Shown here: one piece after another, positions 1-8,415 of the stretch
How the letters are laid out: every line of letters begins with the position of its first letter
Numbering within the stretch: position 1 is the stretch's first letter
DNA from: Deltaproteobacteria bacterium
Lineage (GTDB): Bacteria; Desulfobacterota; Deferrisomatia; Deferrisomatales; JACRMM01
Direction of reading: 5' to 3'
Assembly (NCBI GenBank): GCA_016214985.1
Contig: JACRMM010000034.1
Location: 1 to 64,000 of the forward strand
Length of the DNA stretch: 64,000 nt
Translations under genes and position numbers: made by a program
The notes under the pieces: generated by a model
Told to the model about the DNA's origin: nothing
Seen by the model: the letters and a program-made list of their open reading frames with translations, nothing else
Databases searched by the model: none

Positions 1-96
1 CTCGGGACTCTCGCCGGCGTGGATTCGCTGGACAGCCCGAATCCGCATCGCCTCGCGCGTCTTGTGATCGAGCTTCCGCCCGTCGAGTTTCTCCAT
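1..96 (-). CDS. IS630-family transposase, N-terminal fragment cut by window edge
   Basis: The 32 visible residues begin MEKLDGRKLDHKTREAMRIR and go on with a helix-rich stretch ending GESPE. This is the typical start of the N-terminal helix-turn-helix DNA-binding domain of IS630/Tc1-type DDE transposases. The catalytic part lies beyond the left edge. The start at 96 is the only ATG in frame. The protein would act on the ends of its own element. Whether it is intact cannot be seen. Confidence 0.75.
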   Translation of the reverse strand, partial: MEKLDGRKLDHKTREAMRIRAVQRIHAGESPE

Positions 97-138
97 GCCC
101 GCAGGGTACCACATGTTGACTAGTCAATGCACGGCTTA
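1..138. mobile_element. One end of an IS630-like insertion element
   Basis: The transposase reading leftwards starts 42 bases from the point where the neighbouring Uma2 gene loses homology, at a TA dinucleotide (137-138). IS630 elements insert at and duplicate TA, so this is the expected end of the element. The other end and the matching inverted repeat lie outside the window, so the terminal repeat itself cannot be confirmed. Confidence 0.5.
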
Positions 139-239
139 ATATTGTGCGGCTCACCATCGATGAGCTCCCACCGCTCGTCGTCCGACCAGGCGAGATAGTC
201 CGAGTAGTTGAACCTCTGATCGTGTCTCGGAAGGGACAT
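139..239 (-). pseudogene. Uma2-family (DUF820) endonuclease-like gene, 5' fragment
   Basis: The fragment starts MSLPRHDQRFNYSDYLAW and continues to WELIDGEPHNI, which is the conserved N-terminus of Uma2 proteins (PD-(D/E)XK restriction-like fold). The start is set by a GGAGG eight bases upstream of the ATG at 239. Homology stops abruptly at about 139, where the sequence enters the insertion element, and a stop follows at about 120. About 34 residues remain of the usual 180-200, so the gene is interrupted. Whether the rest lies on the far side of the element is not visible. Uma2 genes are common in accessory and expanded families. Confidence 0.65.
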
Positions 240-565
240 GTCCCAGACCTCCATTTCGGCCGTGATCCAGACCTCACCTCGTGTACCATCCGTGCACCGA
301 ACCAGCAAGTAGGTCAATCTCCACGTGCCCCCATCCCTTGGACCGGCCAGGAAATCGCTATGGAACCTCTTGCAGCCCTGGATTCCCTTGTCCCGCTGAC
401 CGGGCCCTCGGCAACCCTGGCGAACAAAACAGCAAGGCAAAATCCCCCAGGACCAGGACGACCAGAACGACCTCGGGGAGAGGGTCAGGAAAGGGGCAGG
501 GCGTGGCGGAAGTGTCCAGCAGGCCCGTTGGGAGTCCTCGGACAAACTGCCACGCTGTAGCCCGA
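240..565. other. Intergenic, no gene recognised
   Basis: This stretch lies between the 5' end of the Uma2 fragment and the stop codon of the giant fusion gene. It should hold the promoter of the Uma2 gene, but I see no convincing -35/-10 pair. Open frames crossing it have no recognisable domain. Confidence 0.4.
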
Positions 566-3500
566 CTACGAACTGCCGCCCACCCTCGCCGCCGAAAACG
601 ACTGCTCCACGAGCTGCCGGATTCTCGAGTGCTCCGATTCCGTCATCGGCCGCCGCGGAGGACGCGGAAGCGCCATGCGGTTGCGAAAGAGGACGATCGC
701 CTGCCGAAACTCGCTGCTGCTCCCCGCCTGCCCGAAGTAGTAGGCCTCCTCCCCGTACTGGACCCCTTCCGTGATGTTTCGGAGGATCAGATCCAGAGCA
801 TAGCGCAAGACCACGCCCCTGCGCCCCACGGTCTCGGCTTGGCGGAGATATCCCTTGACGTGCTCGTCCTCGGTGACGAGCGACGGGTCGACGGGGGAAC
901 CCGTTTCGTCGTCGATCAAAGGCTCCTCCCAGCGCTGCGCGGCCCGGTGGCGTTCCTCCATGGCGAGGCGAAGGGTGTCGTCGGTGCCCAGGGCGTGGCC
1001 CGCCGCGAGGCGGTAGGCGTGCGCCAGGGAGTTCGAGGGCACGAGCTCCGAGACCAGCCCGTGCGCGTAGGCCGCCTCGACGCTCATCGGTTGCCCGGTA
1101 AGAATCGTGTCGACCGCGAAGAGGACCCCGCTCTTCCTGCCCATCCGGGATTTTTCGGCCATCAGCCGGACCAGGCGCTGGGTGCCGCCGAAACCGGGGA
1201 TGAGGTTGATGTACGTTTCGGGTTGGCCCAGGTAGATGCGCTCGACCCGGGAGGCGACCACGTAGTGAGCGGCGGCCACGAGCTCGGTTCCGCCGCCCAG
1301 CGCCAGGCCATTGAGGTTCAGGACAACCGGGATCTTGAAGCCCTCGATCAGGCTCATCGTCTCCTGCGCCAGCGCGGCAAGCTCGGTGATCTGCGCATCG
1401 TCCAGCACGGAGAGCTCGTCGCTGTTCTGACCGGGCACGAACGCCCGAGTGCCTTCGGCGGTGAGCACCACGGCCCTTGCGCTGCCGTCCTCCCGGATCC
1501 GGTGGAACAGGAACCGGAGCTGCTTCACTGCGTCGCCGCGGAACCAGTGCAGATCGGCGTTGCGCTGAGTGTTGCTGCCCTTCGGCTGGTTGAGCTTGAA
1601 CTCCACCGTGGCGATCGACGCGTCCCCGCTCAGGGGGTGGAACAAGAGCCGCATCAACGAGAGCTCTTCGGCGATCCGGACTCCCTGGGCCAGCAGCAGG
1701 TCGCGCTCGGAGCGGACGCCGTCGAGGTTCGTCACCATCCGGTAGGCGGTGGAACCAGGGGCCCGTCCGTAAAGCTGATCGCTGAACCCGCGCGGAATCT
1801 GATGGGCGTCGAGAACCCGATCCGGACCGCGAAGGTGATAGAGCCCCCGGTCGATCTTGTCCCGGAACGCCTGAGCCTCGTGGGGTTCGTACATGTGGGA
1901 GCCTGCCATCCGGACGATCTTCTCCCGGGCCGTCGCGCCGTCGCCGAGCTCTTTCAGGTTGGCCGGGACGAGGAGGGTCCGCTGTAGCATCCAGCCCTGG
2001 GCGATGTGGTAGGTCAGCGTCTGCCCGGAGGTGGTCTCACCGTATGCCACGCGGCCGGTCTGCTCGGTCAGGAGGGCGACGTTCAAGCCCAGGTGATCCC
2101 GCCGCCCGCTGTCCCAGATCGCGTCCCAGAGCCCGGAGCGGTTGGTGTTGTAGGGGGCCAGGGCGTTCTTGACGACGCTCACGGTCTCGGTGGTGAAGCG
2201 GGTCTGCGCGTCCCTGCCGGGCCAGCTCTCGTGGGCCTCCCGCTCCGGGGCGAAGCGGCCCTCGTCCACGTCGGGCATGTGCTCCGGCCAAAGGAGCTTC
2301 TTCGTGCCTTCCCCTTCCCGCAGTGCCTCGACGTTCTGGATCCGGGTCTTGCCGAAGTGCGCCGCGATCGCCTCCCGCCGAAGGATCCCGTTCTGCTGCT
2401 CCTGGGTCTCGGCCAGCACCGTCACCCGGGCGCCGAGGCGGGCGGCCTCGGCGATGGCTTCGGTCGCCAGGTCGTCCCGGCCTTCCGCGTCAGCGTTCGC
2501 GCCATAGTGGATCAGAACGTTTTCCCCCAGCCGAAGGTCTGCCCCGTCCCGTCCGAGGGCCTCGGCGGCCAAAAGACGCGCGTCGTACCCGTTGAACGTC
2601 CCGTAGAGGCCGAAGGCTCCCGAGTACCAGGCGGTGCGGCTGCCCTGGGCGCTCGGTCGCAGGAGGCGAAAGTCCGCCGCTTGCAGCGGACCCCCGGCGA
2701 ATTGCATGATCTTCGTGGGCCGGTACCCCGCAGGGACCGACGCCACCAGGCGGTCCACCGCCTCCTGCCACTTCGCGAGGTCCTCCGGGTCGCCGACCGG
2801 GGCCGGCCGCAACGCGCCCGGGTGCTCCTTCCGGTAGATGAAACAGAGGTCCGCGCGGGGGTGGTGGCGGCGAACGAACTCTTCCTCTTCCCGGTCGAGG
2901 ACGTAGGTCACCATCGGAATCCCCAGGGCGGCCGCCATGCCGATCGCCAGGGAACCGGTGTGGCCGCTGCCGCCGTGGACCAGCAGCACGTCCTCCGAGG
3001 TGAGGTTGAGCTTGCGGGGCGAAAACAGGGCGTGCTCCACGGTGGGGCCGTTCAGGATCAGGGTCGCGGCCAGGGGCAGGGGCGTGTCGACCGGGACCTC
3101 GAGGAGACTGCCCGTGTCGAAGGCCGCGAACGCCTGCAGGGTGGCCTGGTCCCAGCCGCCCTGGTACCCGCCGATGTGGCCCTCCCGCTGCGCGTCGAGG
3201 GTCACCGTGGGCGACTGGCGGTTGAACACCAGCGGGTCCACGAGCACCAGCTGGCCGATCGCGAGGCGCCCTTCCGCTTCCGCCTCGGGGGAGAGCCCGA
3301 GGATCTGCCCGACGGCCGCGTCACCGAGCACGTGGTGGTCCTTGTCGCCCAGCATGTCGACCGGATCGGACGTGATGCCGTTGATGACGTTGTAGGTGGC
3401 GCCCGCGTACAGGATCTGGACCAGGGCCTGGCCGGCCGCGGGCGCCGGCGTGGGGCGTACGAACTTCCGGAACCCCAGCGCGGGGTCCCGGTGCACGATA

Positions 3501-6500
3501 CTCATCCCGTCCCGGTTGCGGACGATCCCGTACGCCTCCTGGTAGGGAGGGATCGGGTCGACGCCGGCGCGCAGCGGCGGCGTCCCCAGCCGCTTGACGA
3601 GCCGGTCGGGGATCTCCGCCAGGGAGTCGGCCGCCGGCACCTCGGGACGAAACGGGGCGGTCACCACCTGGTCCCCCCCGCGGGAGGCGACGATCCGGTC
3701 CAGGAGGTTGATCAACGTCCCCTTGACCTTCAGCCCGTCGATGTTGGGCATTCCCTGGAAGAGCGGGCTCGCCCGGAAGAACTCGACGTCGCCCCCGCGG
3801 ATCTGTGCCCGAACCTCGTCGGGGGCAAGGGCCTCCTGCATTCGCTGGAGGGTTTCGAAGGGCTTGCCGGCGTAGAACTTGATCAGCTCGTACATGATCT
3901 TCGCCGTGAGGGTCATCGGCAGGAAGGTCTCCTCCCCTTCGAAGCCCGTGACCTCCGCCACCAGGAAGACGATGTCCTGCACGTCCGGCTTGACCTGGGG
4001 GCTGATCTTCTGGTTGATCGTCTTCTGGATGAGATCGGTCAGGTCCTGGCTGGGCTGGACCCCCGGCTGCAGGGCCGCCACGACGACCGGCGTCCGGTCC
4101 TTGGTGGGGTGGGGGATGAAGGTCACGCCGACTTTCCGGAAGTACCGGGTGTGCTCGTTCAGCGCGTTCTCGTACATCGTCTCGTTCACCAGGTGGCCGT
4201 AGACGTTGGCGATGTTTCCGGAGCGCCCCGACGCGTAGAAGGTCCTGGGGGTGACTGGGTCTTCCGGGCCGGAAAGGATCAGCGCGTCCTCCGGGCGGTC
4301 GGGGTCGTGGAGCACCCGCACCCAGTAGGCCGAGTCGCCCCCGTCGTGGGCCAGGCGCCGGCCCTCCCTTCCCTTCCCCGGCCATTCGGGCGCGAACCGG
4401 TGGCCGTAGTACTTGGCCGCGGTCAGCGCGGCGTCGGGCCGGGCCGGCCCCCGCCGGCCCTCGTTGCTGCCCATCAGCCACCCCATGCGGTGCGGCTGGG
4501 CGTCTCGGTACAGCAGCTGTCCGATCGCCCCCTTGCGGCCCCGCCCCCGGGAGGTGATAAGGGCCTCGGTCACCAGGCGCGGCGACTCGACCGGGTTGCC
4601 GTCTTCATCCTCCAGGCGGTCGGCGATCACCGGGTGCACCCACGGCAACGGGAGGATCTCCGGGTGCTCGGAGTCCATCTCGATCGGCGTGCGCACCCTG
4701 GCCACGACTTCCTCGGGTTCGCGGGTCCCGGCGAGCGCCCGGAGCTCGTCGCGGTACGTTTCGACGCACCGGTGCTCGACGCTCGGGCGGCGCTTGAACG
4801 TCGCGTGCTGCGAACCGAAATCCTCGGTGCGCCACAAGGAATTGATGGCCACGTCCCCCAGCAGGGCCTGGATCCGGGCGTGGGCCGGGTAGGAGTACGG
4901 GGCCGCGCAGCCGCAGATCCCCGGGGCCCCCTCCCGCTGCAGAGAGCGGACGTCGAACCCCCCCTGGGCGGGGTCGAAGAGCCCGTCGACCTTCGACATC
5001 GCCTCGTAGATGGGAGACCCGGCCTTCAGGAATGAAGCCCGGTACTGCTCGACCACCTGGGCAAGCCTTCGGGGGGTGGGCGCGAAGCTCTGGAGGAGGA
5101 AGGTGCGGCCCTCCATCATGGGGAACCACAGGGCGTAGGCCGGCCCCACGATCCACCCATAGTCCGTGGAGGTGTGGTGGATCTCGTGGGGGGCCAGCCC
5201 GAAGGAGTTGAACATGGTCTGGGCCCCGGCGACGATCGCGCCGACGAGGGAGACGATTCCCTTAGGCTGGCCGGTAGAGCCGCTGGAGTAGCTCAGGATC
5301 GCGGGATCCCCCCCACCCATTTCGACCGCCGAGAACTCGTCGATGTCCTGCCCCTTTGCCTTGAGCTTCTCTTCCGTCCGTCGGATCGCCTCGTCCCAGA
5401 GGGTGTCCCTTCCCGGAACCAGGGGGGCGCTCGTGAGGAGGCCCAGCTTGGTGAGCCTATCGAAGACGATGAGCTTCTCGTCGCGGCCGTACGACTGCTC
5501 GAAGGCCGCGAGGAGGTGATCGATGACTCGTCTCTGCCGCTCGATGCTCTCCAGTTGTGCGGCGCCGATTCCTTTTTGCCGCGCGTGGCGGAGGAGAAAC
5601 TCCGGGACACCGACCTGCTGATCTTCGGTCAGCAGGGTTTCCAGGGTCGGTTTCGGCCGCCCATGCGCGATCCGCCGCAGGTGGCTCTTCAACCAGTCGC
5701 GGTGGCGGGTCTCGACCGCATCCCCCGCGGCCTCCAAGACTTCCACCCAACGATCCCGCAGTGCCACGGCGAGGTCCCGGCGGACGTCGGCTCCTCCGGG
5801 TTCTCCGCCGCCCACAGGGTCGTCCTCCCCGCGAACCCGGTGCAAAGCCGCCGTTAGCACGGGGACGTACCGGTCGAAGACGCGCTCGTTGCGCTCAGCG
5901 GCTTCCACCCGCATCTTCGCCCGGCGGATCGCCTCGTCCCGGACCCGAAGGGCTTTTCTCAGCTCTTCTCCGGCGTCGTCGAGCGAGGAGAGGACGACGC
6001 GCTTGATGTGCGCTTCGTAGACGACGCCCAGGAACTCGCGCATGGCGTCGCGGCTGTAGGTGACCTTGCCCGCAAGACGCTCGGTCACGGCCGCGCGGAG
6101 CCCGCGGGCCTCTTCGGCCAGCTCTTCCGGCAGCGTCGAAAGCGCCCCTTCGAGGCGCTTCTGGAAGACGGCCCTCGGCAGATAGCGGCTGAGGGCGAGG
6201 TCAACCGACTCCTTCTTCAGCTCCCGGGACCGATCCCCCACCCGGTAGCCGTCTTCGGTGATGACCACCTTGGCGCCCATGTTGTAGAGGGTATCGCTGA
6301 ACATGTCGGGACCCTTGGCCCCAAACAGGAAGTGATACGTCGCCCCGGCCAACGTCGTCGCCAGCTGGGCAACCAATCCCTTGATGTCCGTGGACATGTA
6401 GATGAGGACCATGTCCCCCGGCGCCACCCCCAGGTCAACCAGGACGTTCGCCAGTCGATGGACCTCCCGGCGGATCCGGCGGTAGGTGTACTCCTGCACG

Positions 6501-8056
6501 TCAACGTTCTTCCCGTCCTTCTGGTCTTCGCCGATGTTGATCACCCGGCGCTCGTCTAGGAGTCCCTGCGCCGCGAGCTGGTCGAAGATCGCCCGCGTGG
6601 GGTTGATCCTGCCGTCCTCGAAGCGGCGGACCACCGGGTAGCTGCCGAGGTCGAGGGAGGCCGACGGCCGCACGCTCCAGGCGTAAGGGTACACCATGTC
6701 GAGCTCGAACTTCTCGGGGTTCGTCAGCCAGGCGCGACGGACCACGCGCCAGCCCATCTGGGTCTCCATCAGCGACCGCACTGCGCCGAGCTCGTCGCTG
6801 ACCCTCGCGTCCGACCACTGGGAGTTGCGAAGAGCGACGCGCAGGCCGATCGTGCGCGCGGGATCGCCCTTGGAGGGGAAGTCCCGGCTCTTCTCCCAGC
6901 AATGGTAGGTCCCCTTGGGGAGCACGTACTCGGTCCCCTCGTAGGCAAACAGCGCGTCTTCCGCAAGAGAGCAGCCCGTGGGAACCGGCGGGGCCGGGAC
7001 CGACGCCCGAAACCCCCTGGCGTCCGACAGGACGATGCGGTCCAGGTGGCTGTGGAACGTGTCGGAGACAAAGCCTTTCTGCAGACCGAGGACGCCCTCC
7101 AGGTGGGCAAAGCCGGCGGTCATCTCCTGGGCGAACCGGAGTTCCGCCGCCCGGGCCTCGTCCTCTGTGTAGAGGCCCTCCTTCGCGAAGGTGTCGATGA
7201 GGAACTCGGTCGCCCACACCGCCTGGGCCGAGGCCGAGCGCATCGCGGCCAGGGATTCCCGCGCGAAGGCGTCTCCCGCCGCAGCAGCTTGCTCCAGGCC
7301 GGAGAAGATGTCCCCCAGGTACCCCCGGTTGCCCTGGCCAAACCCGAAGTGCCGGCCGATCTTCTCCTCAAGCGGTCGAACCCCCTCCGCAAGGACCTCG
7401 CGCGTGCCCCCTCTCTCTTCCAAGAGAGCGGAGATCCGCCGGGGATCCGGAGCGCCCACCGCCTGCCGGAGCTCGTCGAGGAAGCCCTCGACGTCGCCTC
7501 CCGCGTACCCCTGGGCCAGACCCAGACCCACCGCCTGTCTTCCATCCATGGGGGAGGCGGTCAGAGCGTAATACTTGGCCGCCGCGAGGCCCATGCGTCT
7601 CGAAAGAATCCAGGTGGCCCCGTTTCCGGGGACGAGACCGACCTTCACTTCCGGGACCTGGATCCGCGTGGTCGCATCGGTGATCAGGAAGTCCGCGGCC
7701 GCAGCGACACCCAGGGCCGACCCTGCGCAAAGACCGCGAACCGCACTGACGGTCGGGATGCTCAAGGCGCGGATCTTGTCGCACAGGGTCTTCTGCTCCG
7801 CGAGAAACCGGTATGCCCGTTCTCCGGCAACGGGGCCCAGACGATCGCGCATCGAGTCGACGAAATCCGTGCCGGCCGAGAAATTCTTCCCCCCTGCGAG
7901 GATCAGCACCCGAACCGATCCATCCCCGGCCACCCGGTCCACGAGCTCGATCAAACGGGCGGCATCCGAAAGCGTCAGGGAGTTGCGCCCGTCCGGGCTC
8001 TCGATCCTCAGGACGGCAACGCCGTCCTTTCCGATGTCCAGTTCCACCCGGTTCAT
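566..8056 (-). CDS. Giant crotonase / acyl-CoA synthetase / MDR reductase / crotonase fusion (propionyl-CoA synthase-like)
   Basis: The protein has 2,496 residues. Visible domains are: crotonase 1-250; a helical linker to about 440; an ACS-type adenylating domain about 440-1400 (A3-like motif SYSSGSTGQPKG 922-933, WRTEDFG 1075-1081, A10-type Lys near 1386); an MDR/CCR-like reductase about 1510-2050 (VHGGSGHTG near 1693); and a second crotonase about 2110-2360. Residues about 620-905 form a helical insert splitting the ACS domain. The C-terminal crotonase keeps both hydratase glutamates (GGGTE 2254-2258, QPE 2278-2280). The N-terminal one keeps only the second (PE 135-136) and has Leu at the first. 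Chloroflexus propionyl-CoA synthase combines ACS, hydratase and enoyl-CoA reductase in that order in about 1,820 residues, so activation, dehydration and reduction of a hydroxy-acid is the natural inference; the substrate is unknown. The start at 8056 is chosen for the GGAGGAGG six bases upstream. No partner gene is co-directional and close. Confidence 0.8.
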   Translation of the reverse strand: MNRVELDIGKDGVAVLRIESPDGRNSLTLSDAARLIELVDRVAGDGSVRVLILAGGKNFSAGTDFVDSMRDRLGPVAGERAYRFLAEQKTLCDKIRALSIPTVSAVRGLCAGSALGVAAAADFLITDATTRIQVPEVKVGLVPGNGATWILSRRMGLAAAKYYALTASPMDGRQAVGLGLAQGYAGGDVEGFLDELRQAVGAPDPRRISALLEERGGTREVLAEGVRPLEEKIGRHFGFGQGNRGYLGDIFSGLEQAAAAGDAFARESLAAMRSASAQAVWATEFLIDTFAKEGLYTEDEARAAELRFAQEMTAGFAHLEGVLGLQKGFVSDTFHSHLDRIVLSDARGFRASVPAPPVPTGCSLAEDALFAYEGTEYVLPKGTYHCWEKSRDFPSKGDPARTIGLRVALRNSQWSDARVSDELGAVRSLMETQMGWRVVRRAWLTNPEKFELDMVYPYAWSVRPSASLDLGSYPVVRRFEDGRINPTRAIFDQLAAQGLLDERRVINIGEDQKDGKNVDVQEYTYRRIRREVHRLANVLVDLGVAPGDMVLIYMSTDIKGLVAQLATTLAGATYHFLFGAKGPDMFSDTLYNMGAKVVITEDGYRVGDRSRELKKESVDLALSRYLPRAVFQKRLEGALSTLPEELAEEARGLRAAVTERLAGKVTYSRDAMREFLGVVYEAHIKRVVLSSLDDAGEELRKALRVRDEAIRRAKMRVEAAERNERVFDRYVPVLTAALHRVRGEDDPVGGGEPGGADVRRDLAVALRDRWVEVLEAAGDAVETRHRDWLKSHLRRIAHGRPKPTLETLLTEDQQVGVPEFLLRHARQKGIGAAQLESIERQRRVIDHLLAAFEQSYGRDEKLIVFDRLTKLGLLTSAPLVPGRDTLWDEAIRRTEEKLKAKGQDIDEFSAVEMGGGDPAILSYSSGSTGQPKGIVSLVGAIVAGAQTMFNSFGLAPHEIHHTSTDYGWIVGPAYALWFPMMEGRTFLLQSFAPTPRRLAQVVEQYRASFLKAGSPIYEAMSKVDGLFDPAQGGFDVRSLQREGAPGICGCAAPYSYPAHARIQALLGDVAINSLWRTEDFGSQHATFKRRPSVEHRCVETYRDELRALAGTREPEEVVARVRTPIEMDSEHPEILPLPWVHPVIADRLEDEDGNPVESPRLVTEALITSRGRGRKGAIGQLLYRDAQPHRMGWLMGSNEGRRGPARPDAALTAAKYYGHRFAPEWPGKGREGRRLAHDGGDSAYWVRVLHDPDRPEDALILSGPEDPVTPRTFYASGRSGNIANVYGHLVNETMYENALNEHTRYFRKVGVTFIPHPTKDRTPVVVAALQPGVQPSQDLTDLIQKTINQKISPQVKPDVQDIVFLVAEVTGFEGEETFLPMTLTAKIMYELIKFYAGKPFETLQRMQEALAPDEVRAQIRGGDVEFFRASPLFQGMPNIDGLKVKGTLINLLDRIVASRGGDQVVTAPFRPEVPAADSLAEIPDRLVKRLGTPPLRAGVDPIPPYQEAYGIVRNRDGMSIVHRDPALGFRKFVRPTPAPAAGQALVQILYAGATYNVINGITSDPVDMLGDKDHHVLGDAAVGQILGLSPEAEAEGRLAIGQLVLVDPLVFNRQSPTVTLDAQREGHIGGYQGGWDQATLQAFAAFDTGSLLEVPVDTPLPLAATLILNGPTVEHALFSPRKLNLTSEDVLLVHGGSGHTGSLAIGMAAALGIPMVTYVLDREEEEFVRRHHPRADLCFIYRKEHPGALRPAPVGDPEDLAKWQEAVDRLVASVPAGYRPTKIMQFAGGPLQAADFRLLRPSAQGSRTAWYSGAFGLYGTFNGYDARLLAAEALGRDGADLRLGENVLIHYGANADAEGRDDLATEAIAEAARLGARVTVLAETQEQQNGILRREAIAAHFGKTRIQNVEALREGEGTKKLLWPEHMPDVDEGRFAPEREAHESWPGRDAQTRFTTETVSVVKNALAPYNTNRSGLWDAIWDSGRRDHLGLNVALLTEQTGRVAYGETTSGQTLTYHIAQGWMLQRTLLVPANLKELGDGATAREKIVRMAGSHMYEPHEAQAFRDKIDRGLYHLRGPDRVLDAHQIPRGFSDQLYGRAPGSTAYRMVTNLDGVRSERDLLLAQGVRIAEELSLMRLLFHPLSGDASIATVEFKLNQPKGSNTQRNADLHWFRGDAVKQLRFLFHRIREDGSARAVVLTAEGTRAFVPGQNSDELSVLDDAQITELAALAQETMSLIEGFKIPVVLNLNGLALGGGTELVAAAHYVVASRVERIYLGQPETYINLIPGFGGTQRLVRLMAEKSRMGRKSGVLFAVDTILTGQPMSVEAAYAHGLVSELVPSNSLAHAYRLAAGHALGTDDTLRLAMEERHRAAQRWEEPLIDDETGSPVDPSLVTEDEHVKGYLRQAETVGRRGVVLRYALDLILRNITEGVQYGEEAYYFGQAGSSSEFRQAIVLFRNRMALPRPPRRPMTESEHSRIRQLVEQSFSAARVGGSS

Positions 8057-8415
8057 CTCAAACCTCCTCCCTCCCCTTCGGCGCTGCGATCCATGAATCT
8101 TCTTACCGCCATTCTGCATCTGCGGATCCAGTGGCTGGCGGTCCGAACCCTCCAGGACGCTCCGCTTCTTCCTCATGGGATTTCCGTCAGTCAACCCCGC
8201 CGGGGAATTCGAGGAGCTACGCAGGACGTACGTGAAATATTCATCATCTCAACCGATCAGGACGAATTGCACGATTTCACTTCTGTTTGGTTCCCAATCA
8301 CAGCCGTGTAAAACACACGCGCATAGAAATTGCGGAGGTTCAACGAACTCCACTCGGGTCGAGTTCCTTGGGTACGCCAACGTTCAGAGATGGACTCGCA
8401 AAATCGGAGCACCGG
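8057..8415. other. Intergenic between giant fusion gene and FGGY kinase
   Basis: This stretch holds the promoter region of the giant gene and the 3' end of the upstream operon. Composition drops visibly in G+C from about 8,200 onwards, marking the edge of the AT-richer methyltransferase operon. A small inverted repeat (GAACTC 8345-8350 / GAGTTC 8361-8366) could be a weak terminator for the operon, but no T-run follows. No clear sigma-70 or sigma-54 promoter was found. Confidence 0.4.

Noticed and set aside
2006..5035. Open frame of 1,009 codons on the plus strand, antisense to the giant gene
   Set aside because: Translation is Arg/Gly/Pro/Val-rich without motifs, a normal shadow in high-GC coding DNA.
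8057..8194. N-terminal extension of the giant fusion protein to 8194
   Set aside because: The added residues are Arg/Lys/Gly-rich and not family-like, while GGAGGAGG lies just before the start at 8056.
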